64,000 bases of DNA from UBA5336 sp964492485 (lineage in GTDB: Bacteria; Pseudomonadota; Alphaproteobacteria; Caulobacterales; Hyphomonadaceae): NCBI GenBank assembly GCA_964492485.1, contig CAZBKM010000007.1, forward strand, positions 1 through 64,000, read 5' to 3'. This document shows positions 15,555-25,330 of this stretch, in pieces. The notes beneath the pieces are model-generated. The model saw nothing but the letters and a program-made list of their open reading frames with translations. It searched no databases and was not told where the DNA came from. Position numbers and translations under genes: made by a program. How positions within the stretch are numbered: position 1 is the first letter of the stretch; each line of letters opens with the position of its first letter.

Positions 15555-16031
15555 TCAATCCTCGCGGACCTGGAAATCAGCCAGCCGCCAGGCGCCCGCC
15601 TCCTCGTGCCAGTCGAGGATCACCTCGCCAGGGCCCGCAGCGAACGCCACATTCGCGCGGCAGATCATCCGCGAGTCGGTTTCGGGTCCCGCCTGGCGCG
15701 CGCACGCGGGCCGGCCATCGACCTCGACCGGCTTCAATCGGTCCAGCCTTGCAGCCATCCCCTCTATCGAGGCCCGGTCGACCGTGGCATCCGCCGACCA
15801 GACCGGATCGTCTGCTGCCGGGAACCGGCCGCCGAACGCGTCGGCGATCAGCGCATCCGTGCGTGCCTGCAGGCGTGTCGTTTCGTAGAGGCGGGCGCCC
15901 TGCCAGGTGGTCAGCGATCCGATGACAACCGCCCCAGCCAGCAGTGTGAGCGCGACCCAGGCCGGCGGCTTTGGCCACTGGCCCGGACCGCGTCCGCCGC
16001 CCCGTCCCAATGGCCGTTCGCTATCTTGCAT
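15555..16031 (-). CDS. Hypothetical membrane-anchored protein
   Basis: I do not recognise this 158-residue protein. A Gly/Arg/Pro-rich cytoplasmic tail of about 24 residues is followed by one membrane helix (WVALTLLAGAVVIGSLTTW) and a soluble, probably periplasmic domain of about 110 residues with two Cys (near ACARQ and MICRA) that could form a disulfide. Codon use is like that of the neighbours. The ATG at 16031 was preferred to one 15 codons upstream. It is divergent from the methyltransferase gene. Confidence 0.65.
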   Translation of the reverse strand: MQDSERPLGRGGGRGPGQWPKPPAWVALTLLAGAVVIGSLTTWQGARLYETTRLQARTDALIADAFGGRFPAADDPVWSADATVDRASIEGMAARLDRLKPVEVDGRPACARQAGPETDSRMICRANVAFAAGPGEVILDWHEEAGAWRLADFQVRED

Positions 16032-16079
16032 GGCATCGCCCCATTTGCCGTCCCGACCCTTTCCTCCGAGATACACGCC

Positions 16080-16889
16080 ATGAAATCAATCACGATCATC
16101 TCCGCAGACGATCCGCTCGTCGCGCCGTACACGTCGATCCGCGAGCGGGATCTTATCAGGCGACATGGCCGTTTCCTGCTAGAGGGGGCCGTGACGCTCG
16201 AGGTCGCGCTGCGGCGCGGTCGGTTTCCGCTCGACAGCGTCTTCCTCTCGCCGGCCAAGGCCGACCGGCTGGCGCCGCTGCTCGACCGCTATGCGCCCGA
16301 CCTGCCCGTCTATGTCGCCGACCTGGACCTCATGTCGGCGGTGGCGGGCTTTCCGATCCACCGCGGCGTTCTGGCCTGCGCCCGTGTGGATGGGGACTTG
16401 ACGCCCGCGCAGGTGTTGGAGGCGGCAACGGGGCCGACGGTGCTGTGCGTGGGGCTGTCGAACCACGACAATGTCGGCGCCGTCTTCCGGAATGCCGCGG
16501 CCCTCGGCGCGCGTGGCGTCCTGCTCGATGCGGAGTCCTGCGATCCGCTATACCGAAAAGCGATCCGTGTATCCGCCGGGACCGTGCTCTGGCTGCCCTT
16601 CGCCCGGACCGGGTCGGCCGATGCGTTGCTCGCAGCGGTACGGACGGCCCGGCAGCCGCTGTGGGCGCTGACGCCGTCCGCCGAGGCGGACTCGATCTGG
16701 GACATGCCCACCGATCCGTCCCCCGCCCTGCTGATCGGGCCTGAAGGTCCGGGCTTGCCCGGCGCTCTGATCGCACAGGCCCAGCCGGTGCGACTGCCCA
16801 TGGCCGAAGGCGTCGACAGCCTGAATGTTGCAACGGCCGCCGCCATTGCGCTTGCCGCCCTCCGCCGGCACGACGGTGCGAAGCGATAG
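16080..16889 (+). CDS. TrmH/SpoU-family RNA methyltransferase
   Basis: The protein (269 residues) is a SPOUT-class RNA 2'-O-methyltransferase. It has an N-terminal substrate-binding domain with FLLEGAVTLEVAL and the SpoU catalytic motifs: NHDNVGAVFRNAAALG (motif 1), LLIGPEGPGLP (motif 2) and LPMAEGVDSLNVATAAAIAL (motif 3). These form the knotted SAM site. The target nucleotide in rRNA or tRNA cannot be told from sequence. Confidence 0.9.
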   Translation: MKSITIISADDPLVAPYTSIRERDLIRRHGRFLLEGAVTLEVALRRGRFPLDSVFLSPAKADRLAPLLDRYAPDLPVYVADLDLMSAVAGFPIHRGVLACARVDGDLTPAQVLEAATGPTVLCVGLSNHDNVGAVFRNAAALGARGVLLDAESCDPLYRKAIRVSAGTVLWLPFARTGSADALLAAVRTARQPLWALTPSAEADSIWDMPTDPSPALLIGPEGPGLPGALIAQAQPVRLPMAEGVDSLNVATAAAIALAALRRHDGAKR

Positions 16890-16931
16890 GCCTCGCGATC
16901 CTCGCGACTCATCGAGGTCCAAGGACCGGCG

Positions 16932-18230
<1,299 letters not shown>

Positions 18231-18404
18231 GCATCTTCTCCGTTTCGTGACAGCCGCGCAGACAGGCCATCTTTGTGCCGCGATTGCAAGCCGCCAGGAT
18301 CGACAGCGCCGGACGCGCAAGGGCTTGGCCGCAGCGCCGATGCCCGTCAGGGTAGGGACCCAACGCCTTGCGGCCCGCAAGCTGCGCACCTATCCCGGAC
18401 GACG

Positions 18405-19748
18405 ATGACCGAAACCGCTCTCGACCGCGTCTATGCCGCCCCCGCCGACTGGGTGGCCCGCGGCGCCGGATCGCAGGGCAACCTGTTCCTGACCGGGCGG
18501 GCGGGGACGGGCAAGACGACCCTCCTGCGTACCTTCCTGGAAGAGGCCGGAGAGCGGGCCGTGGTGCTGGCGCCCACAGGGATCGCGGCGGTCAATGTCG
18601 GTGGCCAGACGCTGCATTCCTTCTTCAAGCTGCCACCGCGCCTGGTGGAGCCTGGCGACGTGCGCCGTCTTCGCAATGCACGCGTGGTCAAGGCGATGGA
18701 GACGCTCGTGATCGACGAGGTCTCCATGGTCCGGGCCGACCTTCTAGACGCCATCGACCGGTCGCTGAAGCTGAACAGGGGCTCGAAGCGACCCTTTGGC
18801 GGGGTCCGCATGGTGCTGTCCGGCGACCTCCACCAGCTCCCGCCGGTGGTGCGCGGGGAGGAGGCCGACCTTCTGCAAACCCGCTATGGAGGCGCCTATT
18901 TCTTCAACGCGCCCGCCTTTGCCGATGCCGAATTCACCCTGCTCGCGCTGAAGCATGTGTTTCGCCAGACCGATCCGCGGTTCCTGGCACTTCTGGGGGC
19001 GCTGCGCCAGGGGCGGTTGACCCCGCCGGACGAGCGGCTGCTGAACGAGCGGGTCAGCGGCAGGGACGCCGTGACCGCGAGCGAGACCCACGTCGTCCTC
19101 ACCCCCAACAATGCGAACGCCCACCGCATCAATGCCGCACGACTGGACGCGCTGCCGGCCCGCCCGCGCACCTTCGAAGCCCATGTCGATGGCACGTTCG
19201 ATGCGAGGGCCTACCCGACCGAGGCAGACCTGGAGTTGAAGGAGGGTGCCCGGGTCATGCTGATCCGGAATGATCCCGAAGGCCGCTGGGTCAATGGCAC
19301 GCTCGCGACCGTGGAGGGCTTCGGCAGCGGCACCGTGATCGTGGCCATCGATGGAAAGGCCCACGAGATCGAACCGGCCGCGTGGGAAAACTATCGCTAC
19401 GACGTCGACAGCGAGAGCGGCAAGGTGAAGCGGGAGGTTGTGGGCACCTTCAAGCAGCTTCCTCTCCGGCTGGCCTATGCCGTCACCATCCACAAGGCCC
19501 AGGGATTGACGCTCGACCGGGTCTATATCGATTTCGATCGGGGTCTGTTCGCCCACGGCCAGGCTTATGTCGCCCTGTCGCGGGCCCGGACCCTGGACGG
19601 GCTAGAACTGTCGCGACCGGTGCGGCCGCGCGACCTGGTGATCGACCGGCGCGCCTTCGACTTCGGGCGGCTGGACCCGATCGAGGACACCGATAGCTAC
19701 CTTCTGGCGCGCATCGTCGGGGCGACGGAAAGCGAACGTCTGATGTGA
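18405..19748 (+). CDS. Pif1-like ATP-dependent DNA helicase
   Basis: A superfamily 1B helicase of 447 residues. It shows Walker A GRAGTGKTTLL (about 31-41), APTGIAAVNVGGQTLHSFF, Walker B VIDEVSMVRADLLD, LSGDLHQLPPV and, near the end, AVTIHKAQGLTLDRV with YVALSRAR. This layout is that of Pif1/RecD2 relatives, which unwind 5' to 3'. It lacks the extra domains of RecD2. The ATG at 18405 starts directly before the helicase domain, though the open frame continues over 400 codons upstream across purA. A role in replication or repair is inferred only. Confidence 0.85.
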   Translation: MTETALDRVYAAPADWVARGAGSQGNLFLTGRAGTGKTTLLRTFLEEAGERAVVLAPTGIAAVNVGGQTLHSFFKLPPRLVEPGDVRRLRNARVVKAMETLVIDEVSMVRADLLDAIDRSLKLNRGSKRPFGGVRMVLSGDLHQLPPVVRGEEADLLQTRYGGAYFFNAPAFADAEFTLLALKHVFRQTDPRFLALLGALRQGRLTPPDERLLNERVSGRDAVTASETHVVLTPNNANAHRINAARLDALPARPRTFEAHVDGTFDARAYPTEADLELKEGARVMLIRNDPEGRWVNGTLATVEGFGSGTVIVAIDGKAHEIEPAAWENYRYDVDSESGKVKREVVGTFKQLPLRLAYAVTIHKAQGLTLDRVYIDFDRGLFAHGQAYVALSRARTLDGLELSRPVRPRDLVIDRRAFDFGRLDPIEDTDSYLLARIVGATESERLM

Positions 19749-19861
19749 GCTTCGACGGCGAGCCGGGGCGGCGTACAGCGGGTAAGCACCCGCCGTCCGG
19801 ATGGGGTGCTCCAGGCCTTTTTCCCGGTGCGATGCGGTGTCCCCTTCGCTTGAAGATGTCG

Positions 19862-20065
19862 TAAAGCGCCGGCCTTTCGTTTCACTCCAGACCGTCGCTT
19901 TACACATTGGTCTTGTGCAAGTACCCGTTCGCAACCGAGTCCGTTTGCTCCGAACTTGCTCTAGCGCATCTTCAAATCAATCGGAGTCAGTGAAGATGCG
20001 CTAGCTTCTTGTTTTGCGCATTTTCTTAACGCGAACCGGTTTCCAATTCGCTTGAAAATGCTCTA
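19862..20065. repeat. Full repeat array: modules C, D, B, A
   Basis: This is the most complete array in the window. Module C (19862..19902), D (19917..19963), B (19962..20004) and A (20018..20065) lie head to tail. B has perfect 11-base arms GCGCATCTTCA/TGAAGATGCGC; A has GCATTTTC/GAAAATGC and an inner GCGAA/TTCGC pair around ACCGG. D and B share one CTAG. The last CTA is the stop codon of thiC. The style resembles the RIME-type mosaic elements of rhizobia, but the match is by memory. Confidence 0.9.
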
Positions 20066-21952
20066 ACCGGCCCCGTTTCCGTCCATCTCTCCGTCAGGCA
20101 CGTAGATCGCACTGCCCCGCCGGCGGAATTCCGCACTCTTTTCTTCCATTCCCTCAAGTGCCTTTCGCTCATTGTCGGTCAGGTTGGCGGCATAGTCCCG
20201 AACGTCTTGCGTAATCTTCATCGAGCAGAATTTCGGCCCGCACATGGAGCAGAAATGCGCGACCTTGTGGGCTTCCTTGGGCAAGGTTTGGTCGTGAAAG
20301 TCGCGCGCTGTCTCCGGATCGAGCGCCAGGTTGAACTGATCCTCCCAACGGAATTCGAACCGGGCCTTGGACAGGGCATCGTCGCGCACCTGGGCGGCGG
20401 GGTGACCCTTGGCCAGGTCCGCGGCATGGGCGGCGATCTTGTAGGTGATGACCCCCGCCTTCACGTCGTCGCGGTTGGGAAGGCCAAGATGCTCCTTCGG
20501 GGTGACGTAGCAGAGCATGGCGGTCCCGAACCAGCCGATCATCGCGGCGCCGATCCCGGATGTGATGTGGTCATAGCCCGGCGCAATGTCGGTCGTCAGC
20601 GGCCCCAACGTGTAGAACGGCGCCTCGCCGCACTCGCGAAGCTGCTTGTCCATGTTCACCTTGATCTTGTGCATCGGCACATGGCCGGGCCCCTCGATCA
20701 TGACCTGGCAGCCCTTGTTCCAGGCCACCCGTGTCAGTTCGCCCAGCGTTTCCAGTTCGGCAAACTGGGCGCGGTCATTGGCGTCCGCGATCGATCCCGG
20801 GCGCAATCCGTCCCCCAGGGAGAAGGTGACGTCATAGGCCCGCATGATGTCGCAGATCTCCTCGAAATGGGTGTAGAGGAAGCTCTCGCGGTGGTGGGCC
20901 AGCATCCATTTCGCCATGATCGAGCCCCCGCGCGACACGATGCCCGTCACCCGCTCCGCCGTCAGATGAATATAGGCCAGACGAACCCCGGCATGGATGG
21001 TGAAATAGTCGACGCCCTGCTCGCACTGCTCGATCAGCGTGTCGCGATATACCTCCCAGGTCAGGTCCTCCGCGACGCCATTGACCTTTTCCAGCGCCTG
21101 ATAGATCGGCACGGTTCCGATGGGCACCGGCGAGTTCCGCAGGATCCATTCCCGCGTATTGTGGATGTTTCGCCCTGTGGAAAGATCCATGACATTGTCT
21201 GCGCCCCAGCGGGTGGCCCAGACCATTTTCTCAACTTCTTCCTCGACACTGGAGGTCACTGCGGAATTGCCGATATTGGCATTGATCTTGACCAGGAAGT
21301 TCCGGCCGATGATCTGTGGTTCCAGCTCCGTGTGGTTGATGTTGGCCGGGATCACGGCCCGGCCCCGCGCCACCTCGTCGCGCACGAATTCCGGCGTGAT
21401 AAAGGCGGGGATTTCCGCACCGAAGCTCTCCCCATCGGCGATCCGGGCCTCGGCCTCGGCCAGCGCCTGCTGGCGGCCGAGATTTTCCCGCTCCGCGATG
21501 TAGATCATTTCCTTTGTGATGAGCCCGGCGCGGGCATATTCCAGCTGGGTCAGCAGACCGCCCCCCTCACCGCTTTCGCGCGCGCGCAACGGGCGGTGAC
21601 GGATGGGGAACTCCCGCGCCAGGTACCGGCCGGCGGCGCCGCCATTGTCCTCCGGCCGGACATCGCGCCCGTCATAGGTCTCAACGCCGCCACGCGCGAG
21701 AATCCACTCTGTGCGGTGGCGGGGAAGCCCTTTTTCCACATCGACGGTGTATTCGGGGTCGGTGTAAGGCCCGGACGTGTCATAGACCGGCACCGGTGGG
21801 TCGCCGGCGCTGGGGTGGAGATCGATCTGGCGATGCGGGACACGCAAGCTCGGATCGGCCGCCGGACGGGTGTAGACCTTGCGGCTCGACGGGAGCGGTC
21901 CCGTGGTCACCGACGGCGTCGTGAACTGGCTCTGGTCGACGGGGGTGTTCAT
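20063..21952 (-). CDS. thiC: Phosphomethylpyrimidine synthase
   Basis: ThiC is a radical SAM enzyme that rearranges aminoimidazole ribotide to HMP phosphate for thiamine. The 629-residue protein has the bacterial length, the SVEEEVEKMVWATRWGAD and FSLGDGLRPGS blocks, and the C-terminal cluster motif CSMCGPKFC. The leader carries a TPP riboswitch and a hairpin over the ribosome site, so expression falls when thiamine is plentiful. The stop TAG is in the edge of a module A repeat. No other thi gene is in the window. Confidence 0.97.
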   Translation of the reverse strand: MNTPVDQSQFTTPSVTTGPLPSSRKVYTRPAADPSLRVPHRQIDLHPSAGDPPVPVYDTSGPYTDPEYTVDVEKGLPRHRTEWILARGGVETYDGRDVRPEDNGGAAGRYLAREFPIRHRPLRARESGEGGGLLTQLEYARAGLITKEMIYIAERENLGRQQALAEAEARIADGESFGAEIPAFITPEFVRDEVARGRAVIPANINHTELEPQIIGRNFLVKINANIGNSAVTSSVEEEVEKMVWATRWGADNVMDLSTGRNIHNTREWILRNSPVPIGTVPIYQALEKVNGVAEDLTWEVYRDTLIEQCEQGVDYFTIHAGVRLAYIHLTAERVTGIVSRGGSIMAKWMLAHHRESFLYTHFEEICDIMRAYDVTFSLGDGLRPGSIADANDRAQFAELETLGELTRVAWNKGCQVMIEGPGHVPMHKIKVNMDKQLRECGEAPFYTLGPLTTDIAPGYDHITSGIGAAMIGWFGTAMLCYVTPKEHLGLPNRDDVKAGVITYKIAAHAADLAKGHPAAQVRDDALSKARFEFRWEDQFNLALDPETARDFHDQTLPKEAHKVAHFCSMCGPKFCSMKITQDVRDYAANLTDNERKALEGMEEKSAEFRRRGSAIYVPDGEMDGNGAG

Positions 21953-21956
21953 GGCT

Positions 21957-21984
21957 GGGTCTCCTCAACAGCTGCGGAAGACCC
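21957..21984 (-). promoter_or_regulatory. Hairpin overlapping the thiC ribosome site
   Basis: On the minus strand GGGTCT (21984..21979) can pair with AGACCC (21962..21957), and the Shine-Dalgarno GAGGAG lies in the loop and 3' arm. It lies between the TPP aptamer and the thiC start, as expected for translational control. Confidence 0.5.
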
Positions 21985-22009
21985 GGGAAGGTGCGTATAC
22001 GACTGTCCG

Positions 22010-22098
22010 TCCCTACGCCGGTTCAACCCGGATCAGGTTCAAAGGGTGCTCGCGCGAGGTCAGCGCGATCTCAGCCGGTCTCGTCCGGCGCCCCTCGG
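22010..22098 (-). promoter_or_regulatory. TPP riboswitch (THI element)
   Basis: The minus strand has the conserved TPP aptamer blocks: GGGGCGCCGG, GGCTGAGA (J2-4 side), then ACCCTTTGAACCTGATCCGG and a closing CGTAGGGA. The aptamer lies about 55 bases upstream of thiC in the same direction. Binding of thiamine pyrophosphate should lower thiC expression. Confidence 0.93.
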
Positions 22099-22218
22099 TC
22101 AGTGCAGGATACAGGTCCAGCCCGCGCCGGCAAGGGGCCTTGACCGATCTCTGCCGGATGGCCGGCGAGCCTATCGAAGCCCCTTTCCAAGCAAGGCAGG
22201 CCCTGCCAGAAGCAGGTC

Positions 22219-22683
22219 ATGCTAAGACCCGGCGCATTCCAGATTCCACCGGCTCCCCTCGTCCTGACCCTGGCCGGCCTCCTGCCCTTTCTCGGCGGTG
22301 CCGGCGCGGTGATCCGGCTGTCCGACGACATCGCCCGGCAGGCCGCTGCAGGCCTGATCCTGATCGCCTATGCCGCCGTGATCCTGAGCTTCCTTGGCGG
22401 CGTGCGCTGGGGTGTGGAAATGGCCAGCAATGCGACCAGGCCGCGCTGGAGCGTGCTCGCCGGCTCCGTCGTGGGGGCGCTGGCCGGCTGGGGGCTGGTG
22501 CTGCAGCCGGTCCTCGGCGGTGGAACCGGGACTCCCTTCGTGCCCATGGCCGGCCTTCTGGCGCTCCATTGGGCCTGGGATCTATCGGCGCGGGCTACGC
22601 TTCCCCCCTGGTATGACGGGCTTCGGACGTTGGCCACGGCCGGTGCGGTCGCTGCCCTGCTGGCGGCCGGGACCGCCATGTGA
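22219..22683 (+). CDS. DUF3429 domain membrane protein
   Basis: A 154-residue integral membrane protein with about five hydrophobic segments (for example LVLTLAGLLPFLGGAGAV, AAAGLILIAYAAVILSFL and the C-terminal TAGAVAALLAAGTAM). The block AAVILSFLGGVRWG is the signature of DUF3429 (YggT/YndJ-unrelated small membrane proteins). Function is unknown. The gene is divergent from thiC, and its start is preceded by a weak ribosome site. Confidence 0.75.
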   Translation: MLRPGAFQIPPAPLVLTLAGLLPFLGGAGAVIRLSDDIARQAAAGLILIAYAAVILSFLGGVRWGVEMASNATRPRWSVLAGSVVGALAGWGLVLQPVLGGGTGTPFVPMAGLLALHWAWDLSARATLPPWYDGLRTLATAGAVAALLAAGTAM

Positions 22684-22870
22684 CCTTGGTGCGGATCGGC
22701 GATCGACCGACAGATGGCCGCAGCGAGGCTGGAACGTCTCCTGTGCCCGTTCGAACGCCAGGAGGTGCACCGCCAAGTGCGGCAATCTCGCCGGATTGCG
22801 TCCCCGGCGCATCATCTGGTCGATCAGACACAGGCAAGATGGGCTGGAGGCCCGGTTTGGGGCCTTTCCT

Positions 22871-22973
22871 GAAGCGCCGGTCTCTGGTTTCTCTCCGGAC
22901 CGTCGCTTTACATCATTGGTCTTGCGCAAGTCTCCGTTCGCAACCGGGTCCGTTGGCTCCGAACGTGCTCTAG
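22871..22973. repeat. Repeat array: C, D
   Basis: Module C (22871..22910) and D (22925..22973) are joined by the conserved CATCATTGGTCTTG spacer. The closing CTAG contains the stop codon of the DUF983 gene. The 187 bases before it, after the DUF3429 gene, hold no gene that I can support. Confidence 0.85.
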
Positions 22974-23353
22974 CGCGGTGGGTCCCCGCGATCCTCGAAC
23001 CGGGCTTCCTCGGCCCGGTGGTGAATCTGAAGCGTCAGCATCAACGCCTTCACCACGGGCAGAAGCGCCAGACAGAAGCCGACACAGGCTGCCAGCATCA
23101 CGGCATAGCTGATGATCAGCCCCGCAAGCGGCAATCCCATCATCGGCAGGATGAAATAGACGGGCGCAAAAAGGATCAGGGCGGCGAAGCCGACAAAGAA
23201 GGCCGGACCGTCTGCCGTATCGGCCAGCGTATAGTCCTGGCCGCAGACGGCGCACTCTGTCCTGAATTTCAGATAGCCTTCGTAAAGGCGGCCTTCGCCG
23301 CAACTCGGGCAGCGTTGGCGAAGTCCGGCAAGGATGGGCGAGGGGGCGGCCAT
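22970..23353 (-). CDS. DUF983 family membrane protein
   Basis: A 127-residue protein with an N-terminal zinc ribbon (RCPSCGEGRLYEG, then ECAVCG) followed by two membrane helices (about residues 51-72 and 77-103) and a charged C-terminal tail. This is the DUF983 layout. The family has been linked in some bacteria to cytochrome oxidase neighbourhoods, but none is nearby. The stop TAG comes from the edge of a module D repeat. Confidence 0.85.
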   Translation of the reverse strand: MAAPSPILAGLRQRCPSCGEGRLYEGYLKFRTECAVCGQDYTLADTADGPAFFVGFAALILFAPVYFILPMMGLPLAGLIISYAVMLAACVGFCLALLPVVKALMLTLQIHHRAEEARFEDRGDPPR

Positions 23354-23387
23354 GGCAGCGCTCCACAGGTCTGACAGACGGCGTCTC

Positions 23388-23439
23388 TAACGCAAATTCG
23401 GAGCAAAAGTAATCGTTTGCGAACGGAGACGTGCGCTTC
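23388..23439. repeat. Inverted module D
   Basis: A degenerate module D in reverse orientation (TTCGGAGCAAA, then GTTTGCGAACGGAGAC). It fills the gap between DUF983 and metW, and the metW stop falls at its outer edge. Confidence 0.65.
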
Positions 23440-24085
23440 AGGCGCTTGCGTCCGATCTGGCCATGCGCGCAATGGCAGCGGGGGCCTCTGCCCGGGCCAG
23501 ATGCAGGATGACCTCGTCGGCCGACCAGTTCAGCCGGCTGAAGCCGCGCGCGCGAAACGCACCGACACGCCCCCGCTTAACCGGCGCCACCGCCACGACG
23601 CGCAGCCCCAGGTTCCGGGCCAGGTCCACCATGTCCGCACTGGTGCACGGATGGAGTGCGTGTTCGTCATACCAGGCGCGGCGGCCCGGCATGCGCCCCC
23701 GTGACATCAGGGCAAGCCGGCGGGTCCAGCGCCCGTAATTGCGGAACGAGACGATGACGTCCGGAGCGATCCGGGCCAGTTCCGCGAGAATCTGGGCCGG
23801 CCGCCGCATTTCCTGGATCGCTTTGGAGAGGATGGCGACGTCGAAGCCGTCATCGGGAAATACGGCGAGATCGCGGTCGGCATCGCCCTGGATGACCGAC
23901 AGTCCGCGCGCCACCGCTTCGCCTGCCTCGGTGCTGGACAGTTCCAGCCCCCGCGCGGTCACCGCGCGCATCGTTTGCAGCAGCGCCAACAGGTCCCCGG
24001 ACCCGCACCCAACATCGAGCACGCGGGCACCGTCAGGAATGCGGCTGGCGATCGCCAGATGGTCTGCGCGGGGCGGCACGGCCAT
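23438..24085 (-). CDS. metW: Methionine biosynthesis protein MetW
   Basis: MetW is a methyltransferase-fold protein that works with MetX in homoserine acetylation in many proteobacteria. The 215-residue protein has the SAM-type loop ARVLDVGCGSGDLLALL, SKAIQEMRRP and the family block SFRNYGRWTRRLALMSRGRMP. It starts three bases after metX and is co-transcribed with it. Confidence 0.93.
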   Translation of the reverse strand: MAVPPRADHLAIASRIPDGARVLDVGCGSGDLLALLQTMRAVTARGLELSSTEAGEAVARGLSVIQGDADRDLAVFPDDGFDVAILSKAIQEMRRPAQILAELARIAPDVIVSFRNYGRWTRRLALMSRGRMPGRRAWYDEHALHPCTSADMVDLARNLGLRVVAVAPVKRGRVGAFRARGFSRLNWSADEVILHLARAEAPAAIARMARSDASA

Positions 24086-24088
24086 GGC

Positions 24089-25225
24089 CTAGATCCCACG
24101 CCGCTCGGCTGAGGCCTGGAGAAACCCGCGCAGGGCGGCCTCGAAGCCTGGCTCCTCCAGCAGAAACGCGTCATGCCCCTTGTCGGTGTCGATGGCGATG
24201 TGGCTGACCTCCGCGCCGGCCGCCACCAGCGCACGGGTGATCTCCATCGTGCGCTCAGGGGGGTAGTGCCAGTCGGAGGAGAAGGAAAACAGGCAGAACC
24301 GGGTCTGCGATCCGATGAACACATCCGCCAGACGCTCGCCCCGGCGGCCGCCCAGGTCGAAATAATCCATGGCACGGGTCACGTAGAGGTAGGAATTGGC
24401 GTCGAACCGGTCGACAAAGCTCTGACCCTGGTAGCGCAGATAGGACTCCACCTGGAAATCGGCATCGAAGCTGAAACTGGTCCGGTCGCGATCCTGTAGG
24501 CCACGGTCGAACTTTCGCTTCAATGCGACCTCGGACAGGTAGGTGATCATCGCGGCCATGCGCGCCACGGCAAGACCACGGTCGGGCCGCGTGCCTTCCG
24601 CAAGATAGCGCCCGCCGCGCCAGTCCGGATCGGCCATGATGGCCTGGCGCCCGACCTCGTAGAACGCGATGTTCTGGGCGGAATGGCGCGCCGTCGTCGC
24701 GATCGGCACCGCGCTGAACACCCGTTCCGGTGCCCGAACCGCCCACTCCAGGGCCTGCATCCCCCCCATGGACCCACCTATGACCGAAAACAGCGACTCG
24801 ATTCCCAGCGCTTCGATCAGGGCGATCTGGGCCGTTACCATGTCGCCGATCGTGATCACCGGAAAGCGTTCGCCCCAGGGCGCCCCATCGGGCGCGGTGG
24901 AGGCGGGACCTGTCGTGCCCATGCAGCCGCCGAGGACGTTCGTTGCAATGACAAAGTAGCGGTCGGTGTCGATGGGGCGCCCCGGACCGACCATGCGCGG
25001 CCACCAGGCGGGCCGTCCGGTGACCGGATTGGCCGCGCCCGGAAACTGATCGCCCGTCAGCGCATGGCAGATCAACACGGCATTCGACCGGTCCGCGTTC
25101 AGTTTGCCCCAGGTCTCATAGGCGACCTCGACGCCCTCCAGCGACTGTCCGCTGTCCAGGCGCAGCGGCGCGCGTAGCCGCAGCTTCTGCAGGTCATCAA
25201 GTGCGAGACGCGAAGTATCGGCCAT
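24089..25225 (-). CDS. metX: Homoserine O-acetyltransferase
   Basis: MetX acetylates L-homoserine with acetyl-CoA, opening methionine synthesis. It is an alpha/beta-hydrolase of 378 residues: the HALTGDQF oxyanion region, NVLGGCMGTTGP, nucleophile Ser in GGSMGGMQALEWA, and the C-terminal His in DKGHDAFLLE. A long open frame extends upstream, but the ATG at 25225 gives the usual length. metW follows at once. I looked for a SAM riboswitch in the 105-base leader and saw none. Confidence 0.95.
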   Translation of the reverse strand: MADTSRLALDDLQKLRLRAPLRLDSGQSLEGVEVAYETWGKLNADRSNAVLICHALTGDQFPGAANPVTGRPAWWPRMVGPGRPIDTDRYFVIATNVLGGCMGTTGPASTAPDGAPWGERFPVITIGDMVTAQIALIEALGIESLFSVIGGSMGGMQALEWAVRAPERVFSAVPIATTARHSAQNIAFYEVGRQAIMADPDWRGGRYLAEGTRPDRGLAVARMAAMITYLSEVALKRKFDRGLQDRDRTSFSFDADFQVESYLRYQGQSFVDRFDANSYLYVTRAMDYFDLGGRRGERLADVFIGSQTRFCLFSFSSDWHYPPERTMEITRALVAAGAEVSHIAIDTDKGHDAFLLEEPGFEAALRGFLQASAERRGI

Positions 25226-25330
25226 GCGCGCACGTTGTAGGCCGTTGCGCGCGGCTGTCCATGGCTCGCGATGGGAGGGCCATGCGCCACGCTTGACGGC
25301 AGGCCGGCTTCGGCCCACTCCAACAGCATC

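Noticed and set aside
22714..22872. 52-codon plus-strand frame between DUF3429 and the repeat array
   Set aside because: Its stop lies at a repeat edge like several real genes, but it has no ribosome site, lower GC in third positions than neighbours, and no recognisable family.
25226..25330. SAM riboswitch upstream of metX
   Set aside because: The divergent 105-base leader has none of the conserved blocks of SAM-I, SAM-II or SAM-IV that I can recognise.
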